64,000 nucleotides of DNA from Apoda limacodes (GCA_946406115.1 OX291551.1:9610001-9674000), one strand, 5' to 3'; shown: positions 12,285 through 23,869, numbered from the stretch's first letter. The notes: a model not told the origin generated them from the letters alone. Numbers and translations are program-made.

Positions 12285-12860
12285 CAAAAACCTTAGTGTA
12301 CTTAACATAGCGAAGCAGTCCAGCAAAAGTTGTTACTGCAAAAGTTACAGGTCCGGTCCTACGTAAAGTACTGTTGCCATATCTGGGCAGATGTACCGGT
12401 ATACCCTTTTTACTCGGTTTAACGAAGAACCGACAGAATCGTTGACAACTCACAAGCCATATCGAACTCTAAAGTCTGAGGAGAGAGTTTTTCTTCCTGT
12501 GTGTGATCTACCGCTTGTATAATGGGCTGTGTTTAGACTAATTGTTCGAAATTATGCCCATGGCTACTTTCTATGATCGCACCTTTTGCAATTTTAGGAA
12601 ATTAATCCTTACATCTTAGAACCTAAATGATAAAGTACAGAGGTTTCAGACAAACTTTCTTCCGCGAACGCATTGGTTGTGGAATTATCTCGTTGTCAAG
12701 AGTAGTTGAATATGGAATTCAATAAAGAAGTTATTAGATATTTAAAGGGTTGGTAAGTCACGAGTAATTTCGTCAATATTGCAATCGTCTATAGGCTATG
12801 GTGACCGCTTCATATAAAACAGACCGTTAGTTTGTTACCTGCCTTGTTGATACAAAAAGA
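12285..12860 (+). mobile_element. Decayed 3' part of the Jockey-type LINE family A
   Basis: Matches the family seen intact at 41.2-43.6 kb: the region after LGVLN, the 'CCCATGGCTACTTTCTATGA' block (about 12558), the CCGCGAACGCATTGGTTGTG block (12662) and the 3' UTR 'TAGGCTATGGTGACCGCTT' (12792). It is full of indels. I call this repeated family 'A' below. Confidence 0.75.
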
Positions 12861-12869
12861 ATATGGTTT

Positions 12870-13770
12870 GCAACTGGTTATATTGTATTGATAACGCTCG
12901 TTGATTACGTAGAAAATCACTTATCCTCATTTAGATGCCCAGTTGCAGTCCAATAAGGACACGACGAGATATGAATAAATAAAAAATAATAAAGCAACTT
13001 GGATGCAAGTCACATATGTATTAACATTCCATACTAAAATGCGAGAAGGGTAAAGGGTCAGGCTTGATTTGTATATTTATAAAAATAAAATCGAGTGCAC
13101 AAGGAAGAGACAAGTTTAATATTTATTTTCAAGAAAAGAAATTATTAGTAAAAGTTTTCCAAAATATATCTCTGTCGCGACCTCGACCGACGTCTAAACT
13201 AAGTTTTTCAACAATTCGAAGATAATGTGCTTTAATTTGGTTTTGAGTAACTTATAGAACATTTAAAATCTGTCGAGTAAAGCAATGACCTTCTAAGAGT
13301 ATAGTATACGCAACCATGTTTTGGGCGCTGTCAGGACCTCCTATTATTGTGTGTTTTTTTTCAGGAAAATATGTTCGATGGTGTTAAATAAATCTCAAAA
13401 AACAGATTTTTATATTTAAAGACTTTAACCTCTTAATAAGTTGATATATTTTAGTTGGTTGGATTTTGAAAGACTGACGTTGAAAAAAGTTTCCAATCCA
13501 ACCAAACAATTCCAAAAATTGGTGTATTTTTTTTGTAAAATAATAGTACACACAGCGCCATCTGCTCTATAACAAAACAAGGCTTGTACAACGGGTATAC
13601 CAGACCAGTGACACAAAATATCTACTTATATACAGACAATGTACACACATGCATACATACAAACAAATATAATATTCACGTAAGATACATAGAATAAAGA
13701 TAAACACAGATCATTTATTTATCAAATAATATACTCAAATGCATATAAAAATATAAACTAATTTTTATAC
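12870..13770. other. Region without recognisable features
   Basis: AT-rich, with only short ORFs. Nothing matched a gene or repeat I know, apart from short ACATAC-type simple sequence near 13630-13680. Confidence 0.45.
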
Positions 13771-13771
13771 C

Positions 13772-13875
13772 CTTACAAATATTATAAATGCGAAAGTAAC
13801 TCTGTCTGTCTCTTACGTCTTCACGCTTAAACCATTGCACGGTTTAAGATAAAATTTGGCATGGAGATTTATACC
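13772..13875 (+). mobile_element. 5' fragment of a Lep1-like non-autonomous Helitron
   Basis: ATATTATAAATGCGAAAGTA followed by CTGTCTGTCTC, CACGCTTAAACC and AAATTTGGCATGGAGAT. This is the same repeat seen complete, in reverse, at 51659-52020. It stops where a minus-strand family A LINE fragment begins. Confidence 0.6.
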
Positions 13876-14212
13876 ACTAAGGTATTTCGGTTCTAGAGTG
13901 TGAGAATGAATTCCCTCCCAGGTGAGCGGTGCGATGGTAAAAAGTAGCCGTGGGCATCATTTCGAACAATTCCTCAGAACACATCCCATTGTACAAGGGG
14001 TAGAAGACACACAGGGAGGCAAAGTCTCTCCTCAGACTTAAGGGTTCGATACGGCAAGTGAGTTTGGGATTGTCGACAATTTACGCAGCACGTCGTTGAA
14101 CCGAGTCAAAAGGGCCAAGCTGGTATCCGGGTGCACCCGCCAGAGATGACAGCAATACTTCATATGGGGCCGAACTTGCGACTTGTAAAGCAGCACGTGT
14201 GGTTGTGACCTA
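13876..14212 (-). mobile_element. Family A LINE fragment (C-terminal region)
   Basis: Nearly collinear with 41390-41700: GGTTCTAGAGTGTGAGAATG, then 'AAGTAGCCGTGGGCATCATT', 'TGTCGACAATTTACGCAGC' and 'AAAGGGCCAAGCTGGTATCC'. On the minus strand these encode the CSEELFEMMPTATFYH and GPFDSVQRRA segments. Broken by small indels. Confidence 0.8.
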
Positions 14213-15066
14213 ATTCCTCCTAAACGTCAGCAACGATTTGCATGAAATTTTGTCTGTATATTTCAATGGGCTCCTGGATGGTAAAAAAACACAATTGGAC
14301 CCGATAGGTGGCGCTGCAGTCGGTGTGTCACTGATCTGCTGCTAAAAGCAGGGACGATTTTAATGATTTTTTATGAGTACGTTCGAGTGGGTAGATAGTG
14401 CTGCAGTTGGCGTGTCACTAATCTTCTCTTATACGGCAGGGAAGATTTCAATGATATTTTTTGTGTACGTTCGAGTGGGTAACTGCAAGGTTTAACTTTA
14501 CTAATGGACCCGGTAGGTGGCGCTGCTGTCGGTGTGTTACTGATCTTCTCTTAAACGTCAGGGAAGATTTCAATGATATTTTTTCTGTACGGTCGAATGG
14601 GTTCCTGCAAGGTTTGAATTCAAAAATGGACCCAGTAGGTGGCTCTGCAGTCGATGTGTCACTGCTCTTCTCTTAAATGGCAGGGAAGATTTTAATAATA
14701 TTTCATTGTGTACGGTCAATCGGTCTCTGCAAGGTTTGAATTCACAATTGGCCTTGGTAAGAGGAGCTGCAGTCATTTTGTCACTGATTTTCTCCTAAAT
14801 GGCAGGAAATATTTTAATGATATTTTTGTGTACGTTTGAGTTATTCCCTGCAAGCTTAAAATTCACGAATGGATCCGGTTGGTGGCGTTGCAGTCGATGT
14901 GTCACTGTGTCACTAATCCCCTAAACGGCAGGGAAGATTTTAATGATATTTTTTGTGTACGTTCGAGTTTGATACCACCTGCAAGGTTTGATACCACAAT
15001 TGGACCCGGTAGGTGGCGCTGCAGTCTGTGTGGCCCTAAACGGAAAAGATTTAATGAACGACAATG
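14213..15066. repeat. Tandem minisatellite, about seven units of ~122 bp
   Basis: The block GCAGGGAAGATTTTAATGAT recurs near 14348, 14438, 14557, 14679, 14801, 14927 and (degenerate) 15040. Each unit also carries GACCCGGTAGGTGGCGCTGC and GTGTGTCACTGATC, and ends in a GTGTACGTTCGAGTGGGT-like block. The second unit is shortened to about 90 bp. Short ORFs in both strands are by-products of the repeat. Confidence 0.9.
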
Positions 15067-15165
15067 ATTTCAATGTTCGCTAAATTAAATGCGACTCCAT
15101 TATTATCATATCCCACAACTTCAATCATTGTGAAATTTGTAGCTTGGAAACGAGACATTACTTAG

Positions 15166-15459
15166 AACGTAAAAAACGCATCAAAAGGGCTTGGCATCTC
15201 AAAATCAAAAGGATTTATAAAAAAGCTTCCCGCTAATACTTCTACGATAGAAGATTTGGAAGAAAATGAAGAATTAAATGATTTAGACATAGAGGCCATA
15301 GTAAACAGTGGTTTACTCCATTGCAACCGGTTGAATCATTCAGTAACAAACATTTGTACACCAGGTGTTTCCTTTTGTCAAATTGTTAAAAACATACCTG
15401 TCAGTGAACTAAATAGTTGGAGATGGTTCATTATTAAAGAAAAAAACGACATCATATAG
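15166..15459 (+). pseudogene. Unassigned ORF fragment, possibly retroelement
   Basis: About 97 codons open after a stop near 15164. Contains STIEDLEENEELNDLDIEA and then SVTNICTPGVSFCQIVK. No ATG fits the beginning and no family is recognised. The preceding bases (about 15100-15165) read SIIVKFVAWKRD in a nearby frame, which faintly recalls LINE ORF1 proteins. This is a weak call. Confidence 0.25.
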
Positions 15460-15724
15460 GAAGTGCCTGGTTGGAGTTACACAATAAAACAAGTTGTATA
15501 TTTATAATAAGCGGTTTTCCATATTCTTAATGCTCCACTGCTAAACTAAATAGGCATATATTTGACATGAATGTACATCTGTACAACTCGATTCTTCGTC
15601 ATAGCGATGCAATTTTGTATTTTGATATAAATAAATTTATTTATAATTTTAGATTGACACCGGCTGGTATGTCCATGCCTATGAATTGTAGATGAGAAAT
15701 GGGTGTTTTGTTAGCTTCTAATAT

Positions 15725-16030
15725 TCATGATTTAGATATAAGTAGTTTTAAAGACCTATTGACCTCCCTAGCGTTAGTGCTATGTCTTATAGTGCTGATT
15801 ATTGCCTTTTGAATATTATCATTATTAATCACAGTCATCTCCTGAACCGTTGTGATTGTCTGTCCATGGACTAAATCAGTTTCGATAATTTTTTTAAGGT
15901 CATATGCATCTTGAATATTCTTTATTGTTCCTGAAAAATCAACTCTAGGTTCAACTCCAAACATAGCTTTGTAAAAAACATTTTTTATGCCCCAGTTGAT
16001 AGGTCTTTGTTTCATTAATGGTACATATCT
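15725..16030 (-). pseudogene. Env/fusion-like fragment of an insect retroelement (tentative)
   Basis: A 96-codon minus-strand frame begins just upstream of a short basic KQR site, followed by a hydrophobic segment (INWGIKNVFYKAMFG) and then heptad-like helices with TTVQEMTVINNDNIQKAI. This order (basic cleavage site, fusion-peptide-like stretch, helical region) is that of the F-like envelope proteins of insect errantiviruses and some BEL elements. It is only a fragment: no signal peptide, no transmembrane anchor and no neighbouring gag/pol. The assignment is an inference from layout. Confidence 0.3.
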
Positions 16031-16258
16031 CTAGCCTATTGACCATTAAGTCAATTATATTATATTATCTTTAAGCCAACAGCTTATTCTCGACTTCTTG
16101 GTCAGCTCTATTAACGGAGCCCTGACTTTGGCTGTGCCGTGGTTTTCCATGCATAGCGTAGGCCAAACTAGTTGCACTTAAAGTTGTTAGGCTAAACCGA
16201 TAGGATAAACCGGTTTGACCTAAGGTAACCTCGTTTGGCCTGAATATAATTGGTAAAA

Positions 16259-16261
<3 letters not shown>

Positions 16262-16289
<28 letters not shown>

Positions 16290-16290
16290 C
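16262..16290. repeat. (TA)n microsatellite
   Basis: About 14 uninterrupted TA units. Confidence 0.95.
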
Positions 16291-16339
16291 TGAATAAAAT
16301 TTTCAAGTGGGCATGCAGGCCAAATCCGCAACAATTAGG

Positions 16340-16450
16340 AATATCAAAAAGTACTCAGAGGGGTATCTGGCCCGATATCCATGGAAACTGAAACTGCATC
16401 ATCAGATTTTTGAAAAATCAATATTCCCAACCAGGAATTGAACCTGTTGA
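16340..16450 (-). repeat. Dispersed repeat, SINE-like, inverted copy of 18780-18885
   Basis: 'AAGTACTCAGAGG', then ACTGAAACTGCATCATCAGA, TTTTTGAAAAATCAAT and CCAGGAATTGAACC match the reverse complement of 18780-18885. On the minus strand it ends with a degenerate GGTTCAATTCC, close to a tRNA-gene B box. Confidence 0.55.
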
Positions 16451-17640
16451 TTTCGAAAAAACAAACATTTCTGTATTGTTACATCATTTGGTAGTGTCCA
16501 AAGAGAATATAATACTACGTAAGAAGAGCTGGCACTTTCATATAGTCACAATAGCTCTAAACGCTGTTATGCATCTACAATATACAAACAGGACAGCAAA
16601 ATCAATTTGACCAACATTATAAATAATAGTGGTTCCTTTCCTGTCTATAGCAAACCTATCGATATCGATATTTCAGTGGGGCACTAGCGTTTATTTAGGA
16701 TTGTTTCGTAATAGAAATACAGGTTTTTTAAATGATACTCACAAAACAAGAGACTTACCAGAAATATTTAAAAAACCTTTTTATTGACAAAACCAAATGA
16801 ATGCAGTCCGTTTTGTGAAAATCACAGAAAATTTTAAAAAAATGCCTAAAATTTTAGTGTTTATTAACATTTTAAGGTCAAATAATATTGGTACAAGTTG
16901 GTTCTGAGAACGCTTTTGAATCTTTAATGACAATAATAATATTATTCAATGTTAATTTCTGCCAAAAATAATACAATACTTTGTTACTCAGCTAATAAGT
17001 ACACAATCTGTATTGAAAAAAATAGTAATATAAATAAGTTAGTAAGCTATTTGAGACATTTAAGAGTACTCCGATATTTAATAGTACTAGTGGGCCTATT
17101 ACCATTTCTATTACTATTTCATAAGGTAATTGTGGAGTAATTGAACTTATAGTTCGTACTGCTGTCTTTTTCAGTCTTTTTTAGATTTTGTAAAGGAATT
17201 AAGTGTAAAGTGGTCTTTAAATTTACATACAAATTATAATTCGTTAGGTTTTTCAACAGGCAAGTACGCTAAATCTTCGTTGTCAACAAATTTAGCCCAT
17301 GCCCGTCAACTGAAACAAAACAAAAACATTATATTGAGCCAAAATAGATACCGGCTAAACGGTTTTATAATTATAAAAAATATCATAAAAATTAAAAGAC
17401 ACAAAATATACTTATCGATAAATTTAAATTTGTACTTACGGTTACACTAGTAGCAATCAAAACACTTAAGGTCGGGCCGCACATTGTGAGAAATTTTCAA
17501 TAGAAAAATTTTAGTATGTGCTGAATTGTCATATAAATAAACAGATTATCATATGAAACTTGGCTGGAACGCTCCGCTCGCTTCCCTCGCTTATCATCTA
17601 AATCTAATGTACAAAAATATTCATTTATTTAATATTAGTA
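16450..17640. other. Region without recognisable features
   Basis: AT-rich with only short ORFs. I found no family match and no clear inverted ends. Confidence 0.4.
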
Positions 17641-17653
17641 TGTACAAAGTTCG

Positions 17654-18197
17654 GGTTTTTCTCGTTCGTCCAACTATTATGTCCAACTGGTTGTGCGTAC
17701 AAGGATTTTTTTTCCCCGTGGACCAAATAAATAGTTAATCATTAGAAAACCGAAATTCACATGGCCCTTCGTACAACTGCATGGCCAGTTGACTGCCCCA
17801 TCATGATAATATTAAAGCTTTTAACTGACCTTAAAAAGGAAATTCTCAAATGAGGTTTTGTGAAACTTCTATAATGAACTAAACACTATTCCTTTTTAAC
17901 TGACTTAAAAGGATGAGAGGTTATCATATCATATCAGTTATCATATCAGATATCATCAAGATCTTAGTTTCGGATGACAGCTGTCAAACTAGAAAGTGTT
18001 ATATCTTCATAACTATTGATCGTAGACTTGTAGTTTCTCTACAGAAGTTATAGATCTCATCAAGATCTTCGTTTCGGATAACAGCTGTCAAACTAGAAAA
18101 TGCTATATCTCCATAACTATTTATTTGGTCCACGGGGAAAAAAATCCTTGTTCGCACAACCAGTTGGACATAATAGTTGGACGAACGAGAAAAACCC
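17654..18197. mobile_element. Foldback element with ~81-bp inverted arms
   Basis: The left arm 17654-17734 (GGTTTTTCTCGTTCGTCCAA through CCCCGTGGACCAAATAAATA) is matched by the reverse complement of 18117-18197 with only a few differences. Between the arms is a direct duplication: 'TTCGGATGACAGCTGTCAAA' near 17970 and TTCGGATAACAGCTGTCAAA near 18073, each preceded by CATCAAGATCTT. No ORF. This is a non-autonomous foldback or MITE-like element. Confidence 0.8.
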
Positions 18198-18779
18198 CAA
18201 AGTTCGGCTCAATCAGATGCTCCGTTGCGGAGTGATCCATACATTTTAGTCACTCGAGACTATTCCCAATAAGGTTCCTGGACGCCGAATCGCCGACCTG
18301 ACCATGCGGGGTCCGCCCGGGGCGTGTGCGTGGCGCGCTCGAGAATTTTTCTTTCAGACATTTCTCGCCATTTGCGGCTGGCCTAAATAATAAGTTAAAT
18401 ATGATTCTCTTTGTTAAATTTAAAATATTACTTTCTAAACGAAATACTTATTGCTTTCAAAGATATAAATTGAAATAATATAGATTAAATTCGTAAGACA
18501 GTAACTAAACAATGTAATTACATACCGATCTACGTCTAACGGAAATCTGGCTAAAAATACACACAACACAAATGACACATAACACACCTCGCACTTGCGT
18601 CTTGGCTTGCGATTCATATTTAATAACACCAAAGATATTAAAATTGAAAGTGTTTCAAATGTAAACAAACAACACTGACAGTTCAAAAACGACTTATATA
18701 TTATTTTAGAATACGTTCCTTTTAGTGTCCCTGACACTATCGAATGGTGTAATAATACCGTGTTGTTTTTAAAAAAAAT

Positions 18780-18885
18780 ATAACGGGTTCGATTCCTGGC
18801 TAGGAAATTGATTTTTCAAAAATCCAATGATGCAGTTTTAGTTTTCAATAAAATAAGACCCGAGACTTGTTTGAGTACTTTTCGC
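18780..18885 (+). repeat. SINE-like dispersed repeat with tRNA B-box
   Basis: Starts CGGGTTCGATTCCTGGCTAG, which contains the Pol III B-box consensus GGTTCGATTCC, followed by sequence shared in inverse with 16340-16450. No convincing A box, so it is probably a 5'-truncated copy. Confidence 0.5.
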
Positions 18886-19019
18886 TATTATTCATAGTAT
18901 TGGGTATGGCCATGCATGCACACTTCAAAAAATCATTCTGTATTTATACGTATATATATATGTATATATAAAATTGTAACTTAGCGTAAGTTTTTACCCT
19001 TTTTTTCCAATTTAATCCT

Positions 19020-19420
19020 GCGATATAAGAGTCTCTCAGGGGTCATTTCTTGGTCCTCTTTTATTTCTTATTTATATGAATGATCATTCCATCCCGTATC
19101 ATTCAAAAAACCATGACATTTTATTATTTGATTCGTTATTTTTTAAAACACCTCTTCACTTTAATAAATTTAGAGACGACTGATATGTTATGATAAATTA
19201 AATAATGCATTTTCTGAGATTGTAATTTTATATAATGCTAATTCTTTATTAAAATGAGAAAAACCAAATGTGTGAGATTTAAATTACCAAATGTTATTCA
19301 GGTCCAGACCTGCATAAATATATTCAAAAGCTATAAATATCAAAATTTAAATCTATCAATTAAAATCTCTGTAAAGAAGGATACTACAGAATTTAAGACT
19401 ATTTAAATGATAAACATCCA
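19020..19420 (+). pseudogene. LINE reverse transcriptase remnant
   Basis: Reads VSQGSFLGPLLFLIYMNDHS (RT motif GVPQGSxLGPLLFLIYINDL) near 19030. About 200 bp later comes ANSLLK, then RKTKCVRFKLPNV, the NENKTKxxxF region that follows the YADD box in Jockey/CR1 elements. Frames are broken and no YADD is readable. Confidence 0.65.
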
Positions 19421-19429
19421 TGGGGCTGA

Positions 19430-21220
19430 AGATGATAATTACAGGCCGCATAGGTAAATCAAATAAAAATGAAAACAATATTAAATGTTTAAAAGTGTTG
19501 TTTATATTATATTATATTTTTCTTTTATATGAAATTATTTTTCTTTTATTTGAAACATTGATAATTTAATTAGTATTTTTTTTAATTTGTTTATTAATTA
19601 TGTTAACTAAATGATTTTTCAAAATTAAATGAATTAAAAAAATGTATTTGACTTCATTTTTTTTACTTGCCTAGAATACTCATAAATTGCAAATCTAGGA
19701 ATAAATAAACTTGGTATAATGAAGTTTTTTACGTATATACATATGAGTGCATATCAAACATCAATCCTCTTTTTCATAAGAGTAGGCAGAGTTCTAAGAC
19801 TGCCATTTGCTAAACTTGGTACACTTATTTAGATTTATCTACAACTAATCTTTATTTCGATGTAAAAAAATAGACTGATATGTTTATACCATGGGTATTA
19901 GCACCATGAAATGCCTTGACTGAAACGGAAAAGCATAAAAAATAAAAATTGTTAAAATAAAAGCCTAAAAGCCATAGCGATTAAGGGAAATTGATCACCG
20001 AAAGAATCCCACAAAAGTGACACCAACTCGAACCAGGTTGCTGAAGGTACTAAGGGGCGGACGCGGAAATCGACTAATTCAAATTTGCAGGCAGCTACAT
20101 CTACTGGGCCGCTTTTAATCGATTAGATTGTAATTTCAATGGATGTAGACAACCAGAGGAATCAGAAGATATAAGTTCTTTAAGAATTACCATCAAAGAT
20201 TCATCAAAGGGTCTTCTGTGCCGACCAGTTCGCGGTTTCCTAATAAACGCGCTTTAAATCATCGAATGCTCGAAAAAAAAAACTAGCAGTAGTAACTTGA
20301 ATAATTCTACACAAAGATATACTTTTTATCTTGTTCGAGTTTATTCGTTTACTTGCCTTTTTTTGGAAAAAAAAACCAATGACCTTTAACTATTTCTGTG
20401 CAAAATTTAAGCTCAATTGGATGCTCTGTTAAAACATGAAGAAATATCAAACATACAAACATACTTACTGTCGCATTTGTATTATTAAATTATGGATATA
20501 ATTTAAGTAGCAAATGTTTATCTCTATTCACTTCAAATTAATATAAATAACGACATTATTAATCGACCCAGTGCCCAATCAAGCGATTCATCATCAAGTG
20601 GGGTGCAATTCCCTCATCAGCATTCGTTTAAGAATTAACTACATTAACTTTCACGTCTCGTCCCATAATTTCATTCGGTTGCCAATTTCAGGAGTCCGCT
20701 ATTTGATTATGGTCTCGTTATTTACAAGTCTGTCGCAATAGTCGAGGAATAAGAACTTCTGTCAGAAGTCGATATGGAGATTCTTCTTTCAATAAATAAA
20801 TATACAATATTTTTGTACATATTAATCAATATTTACACAATTTCCTACTATGTGACAGTTCTTGTCTTAACCTATTAGCTAATAATATTAATTTAAATAA
20901 AATATTATTATAACTATGTGCTACCTACAACTGATCTCTTTGAAGTCAGTGCCAAGCCCAAAGAGAAGAAGATAAATAATAATGATACCTAATTCTGCTT
21001 CGAATGCAATCAAATATTTTAATGTGTTGTAACCATTATTGTTGATAGATTTGCATTGCAAGACATTTGCTTACAGTCGGTATAGGATCTTTGACCATTA
21101 ACAGACATATTTAAGTATTTCTTAAGAATAACGTTTCTTATTAATTTAAGCTGTCTTTATCATAATTAGGTATCATTATTACTTTTCTGTGTGTTTGTCT
21201 GACCTTTAAATTGTACCTTT
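19430..21220. other. Intergenic region with one Helitron-like scrap
   Basis: No genes recognised. At 20395-20500 a tail reading AAACATACAAACATACTTAC then TCGCATTTGTATTATTAAA resembles the reverse of the Lep1-like Helitron 5' end. Confidence 0.4.
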
Positions 21221-21221
21221 T

Positions 21222-21746
21222 TTAGGGTTCCGTACCTTGCAATAAAAATATATTATTATTATTATGGTATTCAATTCCGACGAGAATAATTTATTAGGGT
21301 TCCGTAACCAAAGGGTAAAAAACGGGACACTATTACTAAGACTCCGCTGTCCATCCGTCCGTCCGTCTGTTACCAGGCTGTATCTCATGAACCGTGACAG
21401 TAAGACAGTTGAAATTTTTCACAGAAGATGTATTTCTGTTGCCGCTATAACAAAAAATACTAAAAAACAGAATAAAATAAATATTTAAGGGGGCTCGCAT
21501 ACAACAAACGTGATTTTTTTGCTTGTTTTTCTCGATATTGTTAAAGGCAACAGGTAGCCACTTGAAATATTCACAGAATATTTTATTATATATTCACTTT
21601 AAAAATAAATAATTAAATCAAAATAAACCAAAGTTTCAAAGGCGGCTCCCATACAACAAACCTGATTTTTTTCAGGGTTTTTATATATGTTGGTACGGAA
21701 CCCTTTCGTTGCGCGAGTCCGACTCGTACTTAGCCGATTTTTAAGA
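21222..21746 (+). repeat. Lepidopteran dispersed repeat ('AGGGTTCCGTA' family)
   Basis: Bounded by TTTTAGGGTTCCGTACC on the left and a right end reading GGTACGGAACCCTTTCGTTG then CGCGAGTCCGACTCGTACTT and AGCCGATTTTT. Inside is CCATCCGTCCGTCCGTCTGT, a hallmark of this repeat. A second AGGGTTCCGTAACC at 21297 suggests a nested or duplicated 5' end. Related 3' ends occur near 46240-46305, 59110-59200 and 62890-62930. I know the family as common in moth genomes but cannot name its class. Confidence 0.6.
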
Positions 21747-22332
21747 TCTCTATTTGTTTCTGTTTTCTGTACTTTTTTAAAAATATTTCTAGTTTGACTG
21801 CTGCAATACTGTTTTTTTTTCCTTCTAGCAAAATATGTTAATTAAAACTAGTTTATTTTGCATTATAAAAAAAGAATTTAGGTTTGGTATCACTTACCTA
21901 CAATGGACTTAAAAAGCTTGTTTTTCCTCGAAATTTGAATTTTGAATGCATTTTTTCTTCCTTTTTTAAAATTAATTCAAAAAGGATCTAGACACGCGGT
22001 AGCGTGTCAAGCCAAGTTCAAGTAACATAACTGGCGAGCAGCACCGTGTGTAATATTACACGAACCATTTGGAGCCACTTTTGACCCCCTCATAACTCAA
22101 AAACTATTTCACATAAACGTGTCATATATTGAGTCTTGCGAGATACATATGTGCTCCAAATTTCATAAGCACTTCTCAAACAGTTATTTAGATATTAACG
22201 TTCAAAAATCGTCATTTTTATCACTGACCTAAAAAGTTTAAATTTGGCATGCAGATAGGTAATTAGGTGAATACCAAAGAATAAATCAGAAGCTGGTAAA
22301 TTTTTATCATTTTGTTAAAAAATTTCACTTAA

Positions 22333-22728
22333 CCTTTCAGCGGTCGCGCGGTCTTTTGTAATGGCAGCGGTCGCGCGTAAACTTAAAGACAGTCAAGGTT
22401 TTTAAGAATTAAAAAGAAAAATTATTAAATTATCTGAATAACAATGTACTTAAACACATACACTTTAGATAGAATAAAAAAAATATACTTTTAAGAAGTG
22501 CGTCGCGCGAATCTTCAACGACGTTAGGCGCGCGTTTACTTTGCAAAACCTACGCAGCATGCTCAACGAAAGATATAATATAGATTAAGCAATGCGCACA
22601 GAACTGTAGAATCTATAGTTTTGAGTTCACAATGAATCTATGAGAGGCTATTAATATTGGCAAACATGAGTGATAATAATATACGAATTTGTAACTGAAA
22701 ATAGGGTTACCGCGCGACCGCTTGAAGG
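22333..22728. mobile_element. piggyBac-like MITE with TTAA target site
   Basis: TTAA at 22329-22332 and 22729-22732 flank termini reading CCTTTCAGCGGTCGCGCGGT (left) and CCTTCAAGCGGTCGCGCGGT (right, reverse-complemented). TTAA duplication plus a CCYT start is diagnostic of piggyBac-type elements. The 396-bp interior has no transposase ORF. A second GGCAGCGGTCGCGCG block follows the left end as a subterminal repeat. Confidence 0.85.
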
Positions 22729-23099
22729 TTAATTGATTCTATTAGGAACACTTAACTTATACTTATAAAAACTGTAATGTACGAATCAGCAATCAAAACT
22801 CATGACAGCCGGTTCGAAATTGGCGTTTGACAGCGAATATTGCGAAATATGATTCATGATAATCCAGCGGTCTTTATGTGGATTATAAGGTTTTCACGTG
22901 AATATATAACGAGTTGAATACCACCGTTAATTTGTTTATAATCCAAATATTTCCGTTTTAGTACTTATAACTAAGAGTATAGTCGACTTTCGTATTTATT
23001 ACGTTATTAACTGGGATTTAGTATAAATTGTTGTTTCAATATTTAGCGCACATCAATAGTGTAAGATCATTACTTATAAATAATTCAATACTAGGCATT

Positions 23100-23265
23100 T
23101 CGGTACACGGCGCGCGGTGCGACGTCGGAGCAGCAGGGTGGGAGCGCAAACCTTGACGAGAACGTGTCTGAGCGAGTGGCAGCCGCGCTCATAAGCGCTC
23201 TAGCGCTGTTTTGCTGTCCAGTTGTCTCTCGATATCTGACCTATAAGGTTGCAATTTACGCTACG
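23100..23265 (+). promoter_or_regulatory. GC-rich island, possible promoter or first exon
   Basis: About 150 bp of CpG-rich sequence in an AT-rich surround. In one plus frame it reads a hydrophobic signal-peptide-like run (ERVAAALISALALFCCPVVS) from 23167, but the upstream in-frame codon is GTG, not ATG. It could be the 5' end of an unseen gene or a decayed first exon. I see no TATA box or clear splice donor. Confidence 0.25.
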
Positions 23266-23682
23266 AAATTCGTAGGTTTTCTTAAAAAATACTTATATAT
23301 TTGTGGTTATATTAGTATTACAATTCTTTTAGTAAGTACGTATGGTATAGGCAATACAATCGAGAATGACAACTTATTGGTAACAAATTGTTTCTCTTGA
23401 GAATTCAATAGATATCAGGTAATTTGTTCCGTAATCGTCTTAAATAATTATACAACAGAATTACGGGTGGGTTACCTTACACCGAATTATTCCAATACCT
23501 CCCGATGGAAGCTGCCTATTCCATTCGATTGCTTATTCTTTGTTTGAGTATAGTTATATACAACTAGGTTGCGTGAAATTATAGTAGAGTATGTATGTCA
23601 TAAACGTAGGCAAATACAGTAGTTTAACAAAAACCATTTGGTATTAATTTTGTTATAAATAAGTACTAGTGTAAGTAATAAG

Positions 23683-23868
23683 TGTAGCCTAAGGTCTGAC
23701 TTGGCTAGTTTCTCATATACGAATTATATTATAGACTTCGCAAGTTCTAAACCTGTTACTTGTCGGTTCTTACTTTATTACTCCGAAAATTTAGCTTGTT
23801 GGTCGAAACTAGCCATCGAACATAATAATTTGTATATTAGAACTAGCCAAGTCAGACCTTAGGCTACA
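23683..23868. mobile_element. Small TIR MITE (186 bp)
   Basis: The termini are identical inverted repeats for 28 bp, starting TGTAGCCTAAGGTCTGACTT, then similar for another ~20 bp. No ORF. No unambiguous target-site duplication, so the superfamily is left open. Confidence 0.8.
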
Positions 23869-23869
23869 A

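Noticed and set aside
14461..15067. Short ORFs on both strands across the minisatellite
   Set aside because: They repeat with the unit and show no protein character beyond the repeat.
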